Shown here: one piece after another, positions 17,432-26,841 of the stretch
Layout of the letters: the number at the start of each line of letters is the position of its first letter
How positions within the stretch are numbered: position 1 is the first letter of the stretch
NCBI GenBank assembly: GCA_018713245.1
Contig: DVFM01000033.1
Location: 19,736 to 83,735, forward strand
DNA from: Candidatus Merdivicinus intestinavium
Lineage (GTDB): Bacteria; Bacillota; Clostridia; Oscillospirales; Ruminococcaceae
DNA: 64,000 nt
Direction of reading: 5' to 3'
Position numbers and translations under genes: made by a program
Notes under the pieces: model-generated
What the model was told of the DNA's origin: nothing
The model's input: only the letters and a program-made list of their open reading frames with translations
Databases searched by the model: none

Positions 17432-18934
17432 ATGTATAAAGTACTGATTGCAGAGGATGAACTCTTAACGCGGGCGGGAATCGTGTCCACAGTCAATTGG
17501 GAAGAACTGGGCATGAAGCTCGTGGCGCAGGCCAGCGACGGGGAACAGGCCCTGCGGCTCTACCGCGCGCACCATCCGGAAATTGTGATTACGGACCTGA
17601 ACATGCCGCGCCTCAGCGGCGTGGATCTGATTGCAAAAATCAGCGAGGAACGGCTTCCCTGCAAGATTCTGGTCATCACCTGTGTGGACGATGTCCAGAC
17701 CATCAAAAAGCTGTTCCCCTATCGTATTTTTGATTTTCTGATGAAGTCCTCCATTTCCGCCCAGGAACTTCAGCAGAAACTTCTTGCCGCCCGGAAGGAA
17801 CTGGATGAACAGGGGTTGGTTCCCGAACAGGAAGAAGCGGTCCAGACGGACTCGCAGCTGCTCCGCATGTTTTTAGACGGGGAGATTGCGGCGCTTCCGT
17901 TCCCTGTCAGCCCTTACTGCTGGATGTTCCAGCTTCGGGAGCAGAACGGCAGCCGCCTCCTTCTTTCCAAAACGGTCGCCGGCCTGGTTGCCGAATACTT
18001 TACCTCTTATTCGGAAACAGTGATCGACTGCCGGGATCAGCTTCGGTTTATGGTGTGCTTCCGGAATGAGAACCTGGACCAGGAGATTATCCTCCAGCGG
18101 GTGCGCCAGTTTCAGAAATACTGCTGGAAGGCGCTGAACCAGGAGCTTCTCTGCAATGTCGAGTTCTGCCGGACGCCGGAGGAGATGCGGCAGCGCTGGG
18201 CGGTGTATTTCGACATGATCCGGCACGTTCGCGTCCTGGATGAAGGCGTTTTTGAAAACCAGACGGCCTATTTCGGCAAACGGATTACCGACCTTCAGAA
18301 GCTGTTTGAATTCAATCTCTTCAGCGGCGAAGTGCGGAGGATTTACCGGGAGACGCTGGTGGCGGATATAGCCCATGTTCTTTCCGACGGACCGCCCGCC
18401 TTTTCGGTCTACAGGCAGGCGGCCGCGGACGGTTTTGAAAAGTTCTGCACGGCGCTTGCCCTCTTTCCCGCGGAGGAAACGGCCCGGCGCGTGCAGGAGA
18501 TTCTCTGCCTGCAAACCTACGAGGGGGTCTGCCTTTTCATCCACGATATTCTGGAATCTCAAAGCGACGTCCTCTGCATGCCGGACTGCGGCCATGCCGA
18601 GATTCAGAAATCCATCCAGTATATCCGGGAAAACTGCGCCAGCAAAATCACCCTCAACACCGCGGCGGAGGCCGTTTCCTTCAGCCCCAGCTACTTTTCT
18701 ACCCTGTTTAAGCGGGCAATGGGGGTCAGTTTTATCAATTACCTCATTGACTTCCGGGTAAACCGCGCCATGGAGCTGCTGAAAAACGAGGATATGTTCC
18801 TGTATGAAATCGCGGAACAGACCGGGATCCCCGATATTTCCCATTTCAGCAAGACGTTTAAAGCCGCTACCGGCTATTCTCCGAATTCCTGGCGGAAGCT
18901 GCGTTATTTGGACAGTCGGGAATTTGGATCGTAA
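17432..18934 (+). CDS. YesN-type response regulator (receiver plus AraC DNA-binding domain)
   Basis: 500 residues. Residues 1-120 form a receiver domain (VLIAEDELLTRAGI, phosphoacceptor Asp in VITDLNMP, Lys in LMKSS). A long middle region without clear homology follows. The last 100 residues are an AraC-type double helix-turn-helix (KITLNTAAEAVSFSPSYFS, EIAEQTGIPDISHFSKTFK). With the convergent YesM kinase it forms a two-component system of the kind that controls oligosaccharide importers in Firmicutes; the importer starts 2 kb away. Its last 22 codons overlap the 3' end of the kinase gene on the other strand. Confidence 0.92.
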   Translation: MYKVLIAEDELLTRAGIVSTVNWEELGMKLVAQASDGEQALRLYRAHHPEIVITDLNMPRLSGVDLIAKISEERLPCKILVITCVDDVQTIKKLFPYRIFDFLMKSSISAQELQQKLLAARKELDEQGLVPEQEEAVQTDSQLLRMFLDGEIAALPFPVSPYCWMFQLREQNGSRLLLSKTVAGLVAEYFTSYSETVIDCRDQLRFMVCFRNENLDQEIILQRVRQFQKYCWKALNQELLCNVEFCRTPEEMRQRWAVYFDMIRHVRVLDEGVFENQTAYFGKRITDLQKLFEFNLFSGEVRRIYRETLVADIAHVLSDGPPAFSVYRQAAADGFEKFCTALALFPAEETARRVQEILCLQTYEGVCLFIHDILESQSDVLCMPDCGHAEIQKSIQYIRENCASKITLNTAAEAVSFSPSYFSTLFKRAMGVSFINYLIDFRVNRAMELLKNEDMFLYEIAEQTGIPDISHFSKTFKAATGYSPNSWRKLRYLDSREFGS

Positions 18935-20681
18935 TGGTGGTAATGCGGTCCGGAACGGAATACAGGTCAAAGGTGTGGCGGCCCGGGAAATAATGGTTCA
19001 GCCGCTGCTTGATATTCCGCAGGCCGATGCCCGCCTGCAGTTCGACAGATGCTTCTTCCTCGGGCGAGGAGAGCATCTGTTTTGTTTTTTCCAGCTCTTC
19101 CGGGGGGAAGCCGGTGCCGTTGTCGGACACGGCAATCCGCACCCAGCCGTCCTCCTTGCGGACCGAAACGTCGATTTCCAGAGGCCTGGCCTGGCTCATG
19201 CCGTGGTACACGCTGTTTTCAATCAGAGGCTGAATCAGGAAGCGCGGCAGCATATCTCCGTCCAGAGAATGGTCAAAATCGCTGCGGATTTCCAGCCGGG
19301 CGTTGAAGCGGATCTCCAGGATATAGATGTAATCGGACAGGAAGGCGTACTCCTCCGCATAGGTCCAGCGGTTTTTGTTGGTGCGGAAAGCGGGGGTGAT
19401 ATATTGGCAGATATGCTGAATCATGGTCGCCGCATTCTGGGCGCCGGAAATCTCCGCCATGACCTTGACGGTGTTCAGGGCGTTGCAGATAAAGTGCGGG
19501 TTGATCTGGGCCATCAGGGCCTGGAGGCGGAGCTGGTTCTTCTTGGCTTCCTCCTCCTTCTGCAGCGTCATCAGATGCTGGATGTCGTTGGCCATCTGGG
19601 AGAAGCTGGCGTTTAAAATGTCGAATTCATCAATGTTGGTGGCTTTCGGAGGGTACTGCGCAGGCGCAAGGCCGGTTGAAGGGAGGCTCTTCATGCGGCT
19701 GCTGAGCTCGTCCAGAGGGGAGGACAGCCGCCGGATAATAATGGTGATGGACACCGCTACGGCAATGAGGCAGAAACTGAAAATCAGGACGATGAGGAAG
19801 GACATCCGGTTGACATCCCGCATGTATTCGCTGGTGGGATATTGGTTGATAATCGTCCAATCATAGATGTTCAGCGGGTATTGGACAATCTGGTATTCCC
19901 TTCCGTCCAGATCCTTTTTATACGTGGATTGTTCCTGCGAGATCTCCGACGAGTAGCTGAGGGTTGTCTGGAACAGTCCCGGATTGCTGCTGGAAAGGAT
20001 GCGCCCTTCTCCGTTTACAATATAAATGGTATTGACGTCCTGCTCCAGATGGAGATACATCTGATGAACGTCGCTTTCCCGCAGCCCGATCAGCAGGCAG
20101 TAGGACCGCCCGCCCGATTGGAAATGCCTTTTGAAATAGATGATTTTCGACTGCCGGTAGGCGGAGCTGGCGGGGAGATTCTGGGCTGAATCCTCCAAAA
20201 ACTCATAGAGATAAGCCGTGCCGTATTCCTTATCCCCATACAGGATGCTCCGATAAAGAGCGGAGGAAAGGACGGCGTCGGCCCCCTTCTGGGCGGAAAA
20301 GCTGCGGTTGGGGGAACTGGCAATCGCCAGGTCTTCCCCAATCAGTCCCAGCATGTCGTAGTCCGTGTACTCATCGAAAAGGCTGCTCACGTTGATAAGT
20401 GCTTTTGTAAAGGAAAGGTCGGAGGAAATGTCCGCGCGGAAAATGCCGGTCCCTGCCAGCGCCGCAGAAAGGCTGATCGAATCGGCTCGGACCTGTTCGT
20501 TCAGATTTTCCAGCTCGGTATCCGTTTTGACAAAAGCGGAAAGGGTGTATCTTTCGTTTTGCTCAAATAATTCGTTTTTTACCAGGGAAACTACAAGAAC
20601 GGTTCCGATGATGAGTGTGGCGCTTACTAACAGCAAGATATGCGTCATTAGTTTTGTCCGGAAACTTTTGGATTTTCGCAT
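18867..20681 (-). CDS. YesM-type sensor histidine kinase
   Basis: 604 residues from ATG 20681 (the track adds eight codons from a TTG). Membrane segment about 13-35, a 260-residue extracellular sensor region (dCache-like), second membrane segment (FLIVLIFSFCLIAVAVSIT), HAMP, then His_kinase domain with the phosphorylated His in QINPHFICNALNTV and an HATPase domain with NSVYHGM and SDNGTGFPPE. It probably senses an extracellular sugar or a loaded binding protein and phosphorylates the YesN partner. The gene pair is convergent with a 68-base 3' overlap. Confidence 0.92.
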   Translation of the reverse strand: MRKSKSFRTKLMTHILLLVSATLIIGTVLVVSLVKNELFEQNERYTLSAFVKTDTELENLNEQVRADSISLSAALAGTGIFRADISSDLSFTKALINVSSLFDEYTDYDMLGLIGEDLAIASSPNRSFSAQKGADAVLSSALYRSILYGDKEYGTAYLYEFLEDSAQNLPASSAYRQSKIIYFKRHFQSGGRSYCLLIGLRESDVHQMYLHLEQDVNTIYIVNGEGRILSSSNPGLFQTTLSYSSEISQEQSTYKKDLDGREYQIVQYPLNIYDWTIINQYPTSEYMRDVNRMSFLIVLIFSFCLIAVAVSITIIIRRLSSPLDELSSRMKSLPSTGLAPAQYPPKATNIDEFDILNASFSQMANDIQHLMTLQKEEEAKKNQLRLQALMAQINPHFICNALNTVKVMAEISGAQNAATMIQHICQYITPAFRTNKNRWTYAEEYAFLSDYIYILEIRFNARLEIRSDFDHSLDGDMLPRFLIQPLIENSVYHGMSQARPLEIDVSVRKEDGWVRIAVSDNGTGFPPEELEKTKQMLSSPEEEASVELQAGIGLRNIKQRLNHYFPGRHTFDLYSVPDRITTITIQIPDCPNNAASARNSENSR

Positions 20682-20714
20682 AACATGGCCCTGACCTTTC
20701 CGCAATTTTTATTC

Positions 20715-20743
20715 ATTATATCATCCTCAGTCTGAAAAAGCAA
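20715..20743 (-). promoter_or_regulatory. Promoter of the YesM kinase gene
   Basis: Minus strand TTGCTT, 17 bases, TATAAT, with about 30 bases to the ATG. Confidence 0.6.
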
Positions 20744-20858
20744 TTTTTTTTCATCTTTCCATCGCAAATAAATACAAGTTGGGTAAAATAATCGTAAAAT
20801 AATACAAACTCCTGTCAAAACAGAAAATAATTACACAAATGAAAGCCGGAAAAATCTC

Positions 20859-20887
20859 TTCAATTTATTCATCATGAGCTATATAAT
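20859..20887 (+). promoter_or_regulatory. Possible promoter of the second sugar importer
   Basis: TTCAAT, 17 bases, TATAAT, 38 bases before the lipoprotein ATG. The poor -35 box would fit an activator-dependent promoter, which is expected if phosphorylated YesN drives it. Confidence 0.45.
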
Positions 20888-20924
20888 AAAAGCACAAAAA
20901 AACACACAAACAGGAGGCAACTTT

Positions 20925-22694
20925 ATGAAAAAGAGAGCAGTAACCTTCTTGCTGCTGGCCGCGATGGCAGTGACCATGGCGACCGGATGCAGCCAGGGAC
21001 AGGATTCCTCCGGCAGCTCGTCCACCGCTTCTTCCGGTGCGGCTTCCGGCGCGACGGACGATGGAAGCGTTCCGACCATCACCATTGCGGACAGCGGCAA
21101 AAGCTCCCAGGATATGACCTACTGGCCCACCGACTTTGTTGCGAAAATGGAAGAAGACCTCGGCATCAAACTGGAAGTTGTCGAGCTTTCCAGCGAGCAG
21201 TTTGACCTCTTCCTCGCCAGCGGCGACGCGAACTTTGACATCGCAAACTGCACCTCCTACCGGGAGTCCCAGGTGCTCAACGCCAACCTGGCTGTCAACC
21301 TGGACGATTACCTGGAAGAGTATGGCCAGAATATCGCCAAGTATGAGGACCGCAACAACCTGACCCGGGAATTCCTGAGCAACGGCACCGGCAACCTGTA
21401 CTTCAAACGCATCCAGACCGGCCCTGAAATCGTCGGCGCGGAGTCCTGGGGCGGCTACGTAGTTCGCTGGGACTGGTATAAGGAGCTCGGATGCCCTGCC
21501 ATGAATAACGACGATGAGTACCTCAGCGTGCTTCAGCAGATGGTGGAAGCGCATCCCACCAACGACGCCGGCGGCGCCACCTACGGTCTCGGCCAGTATG
21601 TCGGCACCGGCCTGTGGTCCTGGACTGTTACCAAAGGCATGCAGCTGGGCTATGTGGACCTGGTTGCGGGACTGCAGCTTGACCTCAACGACAACACCAT
21701 TCACAACGCCTACACCGACGACGAAGCCTCCTTCTGGCAGGCGATGGAGTTCTTTAACAAGGCTTACAACATGGGCCTGTGCGACCCCGACTTCTTCATT
21801 ATGAAATCGGACGATCTGACCCAGAAGGTTGTGCAGGGCACCTACGCCGGCGCAATCCGTACCTGGGATGTTGCTGATTACTATACCCAGGAGTATGCCA
21901 AGGATCCCAACACCCTCAAAGGCTACATCAGCGTGTTCCCCGAAGAGGGCGGCATGAGCGCCAACTATAATTCCAACCCCATTGCCGGCTGGGAAAACAA
22001 CTCCTACTTCGTGTTCAGCGGCTCGGACAACATTGAAAAAGCGGTTTCCGCGCTGGACTACTTCGACAATGAAGACAATATGCGTGCTTACTACTCCGGC
22101 TTTGAGGGAACGCACTGGGAGTACGATGAAAACGGCGTTCCCCACCTGACCGACGCAGGCAAGGAGCTCTTCTCCAGCAGCGGCGACGCTGTGGATCAGG
22201 CGGGCTTCTTAAACTCCACCACCGGCGGCTGGATGAACTACCTGTGCGGCTCCTCCGGCGGTTCTCTCCACTCCGACGGCCAGCCCCTGAACCTGACCCT
22301 CAGCGACGAAGCCATCTCCGAAACGCTCAATCCTCTCCAGAAGGATTACAGCGAGTACTACGGCGTGGATTACCCGCTCCAGGTTCATGAGAAGCAGGTA
22401 GAAGAGGGCATCGCCATCGACCGCAGCAACGATCCGAAGGACCTCTACATGGTTCTGACTGAAACTCCGGAAGAGATGGCTACCCGCAAAACGCAGATCG
22501 AGACCCTGCTGGAAGGCTATATCCCCGACCTGGTCATGGCGGCTTCCGAGGATGAGTTCAACAGCATCAAAGCGCAGGTCATCGAAGAGTGCAAGGCGGC
22601 CGGCTCCGACGAGCTGTATGAGTGGGCGCAGGGCGCTTACGAGGATGCGGCAGCGAAGCTGGAAGCTGCAAAAGAGAAATACGGCATCGAGTGA
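20925..22694 (+). CDS. Extracellular sugar-binding lipoprotein of the second importer
   Basis: 589 residues. Lipoprotein signal (KKRAVTFLLLAAMAVTMATG then Cys), a Ser-rich linker (SSGSSSTASSG), then a LplA-type solute-binding domain for oligosaccharides. ATG 20925 with CAGGAGG upstream is chosen; the earlier track start is in untranslated sequence. It is the first gene of the second importer and is followed by a hairpin before the permeases, which would keep its mRNA level higher than theirs. Confidence 0.9.
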   Translation: MKKRAVTFLLLAAMAVTMATGCSQGQDSSGSSSTASSGAASGATDDGSVPTITIADSGKSSQDMTYWPTDFVAKMEEDLGIKLEVVELSSEQFDLFLASGDANFDIANCTSYRESQVLNANLAVNLDDYLEEYGQNIAKYEDRNNLTREFLSNGTGNLYFKRIQTGPEIVGAESWGGYVVRWDWYKELGCPAMNNDDEYLSVLQQMVEAHPTNDAGGATYGLGQYVGTGLWSWTVTKGMQLGYVDLVAGLQLDLNDNTIHNAYTDDEASFWQAMEFFNKAYNMGLCDPDFFIMKSDDLTQKVVQGTYAGAIRTWDVADYYTQEYAKDPNTLKGYISVFPEEGGMSANYNSNPIAGWENNSYFVFSGSDNIEKAVSALDYFDNEDNMRAYYSGFEGTHWEYDENGVPHLTDAGKELFSSSGDAVDQAGFLNSTTGGWMNYLCGSSGGSLHSDGQPLNLTLSDEAISETLNPLQKDYSEYYGVDYPLQVHEKQVEEGIAIDRSNDPKDLYMVLTETPEEMATRKTQIETLLEGYIPDLVMAASEDEFNSIKAQVIEECKAAGSDELYEWAQGAYEDAAAKLEAAKEKYGIE

Positions 22695-22718
22695 TCTGCT
22701 GAAATCTGCCGACGTTTT

Positions 22719-22748
22719 GGCCTGCACGCTATGCCCGGCGTGCAGGCC
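22719..22748 (+). repeat. Hairpin between lipoprotein and permease genes
   Basis: GGCCTGCACGC, eight-base loop, GCGTGCAGGCC, no T-tract. Such hairpins in importer operons usually protect the upstream mRNA or cause partial termination. Confidence 0.6.
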
Positions 22749-22775
22749 CTCCATTCTGTATAAAGGGGGATTCCG

Positions 22776-23693
22776 ATGCAACGCGCTGCATCTCACAAAC
22801 ATAAAGAAAAAAAGGATTACCGCCTGCTCCTCTGGGTGCTTCCCTTTATGGTGTTCGTCCTGCTGTTCAATTATGTCCCGCTGTTTGGCTGGAGCATCGC
22901 ATTTTTCCAATATCAGCCCGGAAGCATGTTATCTGCCGATACTTTTGTGGGGCTGAAATACTTCCAGCAGTTCTTTACCGATACCATCGATATGTGGCGG
23001 GTTATTAAAAATACGCTGATTTTTGCCTGCCTGAATCTGCTGATTACGCCCCTGCCGGTGGTATTCGCCATAATGCTCAACGAAGTCCGCCATCGCAGTT
23101 ATGCGAAATTCGTCCAGAGCATTACCACCTTCCCGAACTTTATCAGCTGGGTCATTGTATACTCCCTGGCCTTTTCCCTGTTCTCCACCGACGGCGTTAT
23201 CAACACCATTCTGATGAATCTGGGCATTATTGACCGGGCTACCAACGTCCTTTCGGACGCAGATGCGGTTTACTGGTTCCAGATGTGTCTGAATATCTGG
23301 AAAAGCCTTGGATGGAACTCAATTGTTTATCTGGCGGCGATCAGCGGCATTTCACAGGAGCTTTACGAGGCTGCCGCTGTGGACGGGGCCGGGCGCTTCC
23401 GCCAGATCCTCCATATAACAGTCCCTGGGATCGCGGAAACATTTGTGGTTCTGCTCCTGCTCTCCATCGGCAACTTCTTCAGCGTCGGATTTGACCAGTA
23501 CTTCATTTTCCAGAACCCGGTAACGCTCAAAAACCTGGAAGTGCTGGATCTTTATGTGTACCGTTTAGGCTTGGTCAACCAGAGCTATTCCTACAGCACC
23601 GCCATCGGTATGGTAAAATCCGTTATCTCGCTCGTGATGATTTTCGGAGCGAACCAGCTGGCCAAAAAGATCAGAGGATCAGCGATCATATAA
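22776..23693 (+). CDS. Sugar ABC importer permease, LplB type
   Basis: 305 residues, six membrane segments (LLLWVLPFMVFVLLFNYVP first), EAA loop YEAAAVDGAGRFRQI near 205. It is the counterpart of the permease at 5381 and partner of the next gene. AAAGGGGGA precedes the ATG. It forms half of the channel for the sugar bound by the upstream lipoprotein. No ATPase gene is nearby. Confidence 0.9.
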   Translation: MQRAASHKHKEKKDYRLLLWVLPFMVFVLLFNYVPLFGWSIAFFQYQPGSMLSADTFVGLKYFQQFFTDTIDMWRVIKNTLIFACLNLLITPLPVVFAIMLNEVRHRSYAKFVQSITTFPNFISWVIVYSLAFSLFSTDGVINTILMNLGIIDRATNVLSDADAVYWFQMCLNIWKSLGWNSIVYLAAISGISQELYEAAAVDGAGRFRQILHITVPGIAETFVVLLLLSIGNFFSVGFDQYFIFQNPVTLKNLEVLDLYVYRLGLVNQSYSYSTAIGMVKSVISLVMIFGANQLAKKIRGSAII

Positions 23694-23706
23694 GGAGGCG
23701 ACGCAT

Positions 23707-24609
23707 ATGGTTGGAAAAATTACTGCTTCCCGTGTTGTGTTCAATGTTATCAACTATATTGTGCTTGGAATACTGGCGATTGCCTGCCTGTATCCGTTCT
23801 GGTACATCTTCATTTATTCCCTCAGCGATCCGGTCCAGGCCAGAAGCGGCGTAACCTTTTGGTTTAAAGGATTTTCGCTGAGCAACTTTGAAAAGGTCAT
23901 CCAGCTCAACGGCATCGGCATGTCTCTCTTCATTTCCGTTGCCAGAACCGTAATTGGAACCGTTGCATCCGTTTTTGCCTGCTCCTTCATGGGCTACCTT
24001 TTCAGCAAGAACCAGATGCCCTGCCGTAAATTCCTCTACCGGATGCTGGTGATCACCATGTATGTCAGCGGCGGCCTGATCCCCACCTACCTGACCATCA
24101 GCGCCTACCACCTGACCAATACCTTCTGGGTTTACATCCTGCCCGGCGTTGTGTCTGCTTACAACATCATCCTAGTGAAAACCTTTGTCGAGCAGCTGCC
24201 CGGCTCCCTGGAAGAATCCGCCATCCTGGACGGCGCGGGGTTCTTTACGATTTACAGCCGGATTATTCTGCCGCTGAGCAAGCCCATCGTGGCGACCATC
24301 GCCACCTTTACGGCAGTGGGACAGTGGAACTCTTACATGGACAACTATCTCTATGTTAACGAGTCGAGCCTGAATACCCTTCAGTATCTGCTTTACAAGT
24401 TCCTCAACTCCACCCAGGAGCTCACCAAGCTGCTCCAGCAGGGCGACACCAGCGCAATTCATCAGATGGGTACCGCAAGCCAGACCCTGACTCCCATCGG
24501 GGTCCGCATGACCATCACCGTTATCACTGTTATCCCGATCTTCCTGGTATATCCCTTCATGCAGAAATATTTTGCAAAGGGCATTATGCTGGGCGCGGTT
24601 AAGGGATAA
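23707..24609 (+). CDS. Sugar ABC importer permease, LplC/YtcP type
   Basis: 300 residues, six membrane segments, EAA loop EESAILDGAGFFTI near 170, C-terminus FMQKYFAKGIMLGAVKG typical of the family. AAGGAGGCG precedes the ATG; only 13 bases separate it from the upstream permease. It completes the second importer. A long hairpin follows before the hydrolase genes. Confidence 0.9.
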   Translation: MVGKITASRVVFNVINYIVLGILAIACLYPFWYIFIYSLSDPVQARSGVTFWFKGFSLSNFEKVIQLNGIGMSLFISVARTVIGTVASVFACSFMGYLFSKNQMPCRKFLYRMLVITMYVSGGLIPTYLTISAYHLTNTFWVYILPGVVSAYNIILVKTFVEQLPGSLEESAILDGAGFFTIYSRIILPLSKPIVATIATFTAVGQWNSYMDNYLYVNESSLNTLQYLLYKFLNSTQELTKLLQQGDTSAIHQMGTASQTLTPIGVRMTITVITVIPIFLVYPFMQKYFAKGIMLGAVKG

Positions 24610-24632
24610 ATTTTTTCGGGAATTACTGGTAT

Positions 24633-24678
24633 TTCAGGCCGGACTGTGCTACAATAATGCTGCACGGACCGGCCTGAA
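24633..24678 (+). repeat. Long hairpin between permease and GH35 genes
   Basis: 17-base arms, TTCAGGCCGGACTGTGC and its near-complement (one mismatch, one G-U), 12-base loop, no T-tract. Probably an mRNA-stability or partial-termination element dividing importer from hydrolase expression. Confidence 0.55.
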
Positions 24679-24699
24679 TTGATGAAGGAGGGATTTCAC

Positions 24700-26829
24700 A
24701 TGCAGGCGTTGGAATGGAAAGACGGACTTTTTTACCGGGACGGCAGTCCCGCGCTGATGATTTCGGGGGAATTCCACTATTTCCGCGTTCCCAAAGGGGA
24801 CTGGCGGGACCGGCTTCGGAAATGGAAGGCGGCGGGTGGAAATACCGTCGCCACCTATATCCCCTGGCTCATCCATGAGCCGGCGGAAGGGGAATACAGC
24901 TTCGGAGAACACGATTACGACGACCTGGAAGGCTTTCTGCGGACCTGTCTGGAAGAAGGCGTGCAGGTTGTGGTCCGCCCCGGACCGTATCAGTACAGTG
25001 AGCTGCGGTATTCCGGCCTGCCGGGGTGGCTCTGCGAGGGATATCCCCAGCTGCTTGCCCGCCGGCTGGACGGGTCGGTGTTCGGAAAGAGCAGCATCTC
25101 CTATATGCATCCTCTGTTTCTGGAAAAAGCGGAGAAGTGGATTCGCAAAGTCTGCGGCCTTCTGGCGCCCTGGTGCGCCGGGCGCGGCGGCCCCATCGTG
25201 GCCGTCCAGCTGGACAACGAGGCGGTGGGGATTCACACCTGGTTCAATGACGGCTGGTACGACTACAATCCCGACACCTTCGGCTTCGGAAACCCCGATG
25301 GGCGGTGGCCGCGGTTCCTGCGGGAAAAATACGGGACGGCCGAAGCCCTCTCGGAGGCGTGGGAATGCAGGGTTGACAGCTTTGCCGATGCGGCGCCCCT
25401 CTGCCAAAAGGCGGAAAGCCGGGGCGGCATCCGGCGGCTTCGGGATTACGAGCAGTGCTATCTCGCCCAGGTTTCGGATTATTTTGCGCTTCTCCGCAGC
25501 TGGATGACCGAGAGCGGGCTGGACCTGCCCTATATCCACAATTCGCCCAATCCGGATGCCAACGGGGACTTTTTCGAGATTGCGGACCGCATGGGACCCC
25601 GGTTCCTGCTGGGAAGCGACCATTACTATAACCTCAATCAGAACTGGAAGCAGAATAACCCCACGCCCCAGTACGCGGTGCGGAATTTTATTTCCCTGGA
25701 AACTCTGCGCAATCTGGGCGTGCCGCCCACGGTGCTGGAGATGCCCAGCGGTTCCGCGTCGGACTGGCCGCCTATTCTGCCGGAGGACGCCCGGGCCGCC
25801 TATCTGGTCAATCTGGCCGTGGGCATGAAGGGAGTTAACTACTACATCTACACCGGCGGTCCCAATGTTCCGGGAACCGGCAGCACCACCGACCTGTATG
25901 ACTACGGCGCGCCGGTTTCCGCTTTCGGCGAATGCCGCCCGCTTTATTACGTCCAGCAGGAAGTCCACCGGCTGTGCGGGGAATACGCTCTGGCGGAAAG
26001 CCGGCTGCTTTCGGACTTCACCGTCGGATATGACCGGGAGATGCAGCGCGCGGACTGCTATCAGGGCTACCGCGAGGAGGGGTTCCTCTCTCCGGGGCAG
26101 GCGTGGGAGTTCACCCGGGCGGGGCTGCTGACCACCGCCTTCTGCTCCGGCATTACCCCTTCCCTCTGCGATCTGACCCGCTTTGTGCCTGATCCGTCCA
26201 AGCCGGCCGCGGTCGTGACCGGTTCGGTCCTCTCCCGGGCGGCCCAGGAGAATCTGGCGGAATTTCTAAACCGGGGCGGCAGGCTGATGATCGGCCCCGA
26301 ACTGCCGGTTCTGGACGAGGAACTCCGTCCCTGCCGGATTTTGGCCGACGCCGCCGGCATTTCGCCGGAACAGCTCTCCCGGGAACGGGGCACGCTGGAC
26401 ATGGACGGCGTCCCCAATATCATGCCGGAAACCGCGCCGGTTTCCATCCGGCGGGAGGGCGCTTTGGAGGAGCTTGTCCGCATCCGGGAAAACGGACACG
26501 CCGTCTCCGCCCTCTTCCCGGCGGGAAAAGGGCAGGTCCTCTGGAACGGCTTTGGCTGGTCCCACGGCCGGCATGAGCACAACGACGCCCTGGAGCGGCT
26601 TCTGGGGGCGCTGGGCGTCTGCCCGCGGATTTCCAAGTCGGACAGGAATCTGTTCGCCGTGGTACACGCCGCAAAGGATGGGCTGCTGCTGTTTGTGCTG
26701 AATCTCTACTCCGCGCCGCTGGCCGCAGATTTCCGCGTGCGCACGGAAAGCGGAGAAGCGCGCTTCGATGGGCTGCGTCTGGCGCCGATGGAAGTGCGCG
26801 TTTTGAAAATCCCCAACGGGGAAAATTAA
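24700..26829 (+). CDS. Beta-galactosidase, GH35
   Basis: 709 residues, no signal peptide, so cytoplasmic. The GH35 start motif SGEFHYFRVPKGDWRDRL (about 22-40), RPGPYQYSE and the acid/base region AVQLDNEAVGIH with Glu174 are visible; Glu in PTVLEMPSGS near 350 is the likely nucleophile. A glutamine-amidotransferase-like middle domain and a beta-rich tail follow. It removes terminal beta-galactose from imported oligosaccharides. ATG 24700 follows GAAGGAGGG. The next gene, a fucosidase, starts 13 bases downstream, consistent with stepwise removal of fucose and galactose. Confidence 0.9.
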   Translation: MQALEWKDGLFYRDGSPALMISGEFHYFRVPKGDWRDRLRKWKAAGGNTVATYIPWLIHEPAEGEYSFGEHDYDDLEGFLRTCLEEGVQVVVRPGPYQYSELRYSGLPGWLCEGYPQLLARRLDGSVFGKSSISYMHPLFLEKAEKWIRKVCGLLAPWCAGRGGPIVAVQLDNEAVGIHTWFNDGWYDYNPDTFGFGNPDGRWPRFLREKYGTAEALSEAWECRVDSFADAAPLCQKAESRGGIRRLRDYEQCYLAQVSDYFALLRSWMTESGLDLPYIHNSPNPDANGDFFEIADRMGPRFLLGSDHYYNLNQNWKQNNPTPQYAVRNFISLETLRNLGVPPTVLEMPSGSASDWPPILPEDARAAYLVNLAVGMKGVNYYIYTGGPNVPGTGSTTDLYDYGAPVSAFGECRPLYYVQQEVHRLCGEYALAESRLLSDFTVGYDREMQRADCYQGYREEGFLSPGQAWEFTRAGLLTTAFCSGITPSLCDLTRFVPDPSKPAAVVTGSVLSRAAQENLAEFLNRGGRLMIGPELPVLDEELRPCRILADAAGISPEQLSRERGTLDMDGVPNIMPETAPVSIRREGALEELVRIRENGHAVSALFPAGKGQVLWNGFGWSHGRHEHNDALERLLGALGVCPRISKSDRNLFAVVHAAKDGLLLFVLNLYSAPLAADFRVRTESGEARFDGLRLAPMEVRVLKIPNGEN

Positions 26830-26841
26830 GGAGGAATCATT

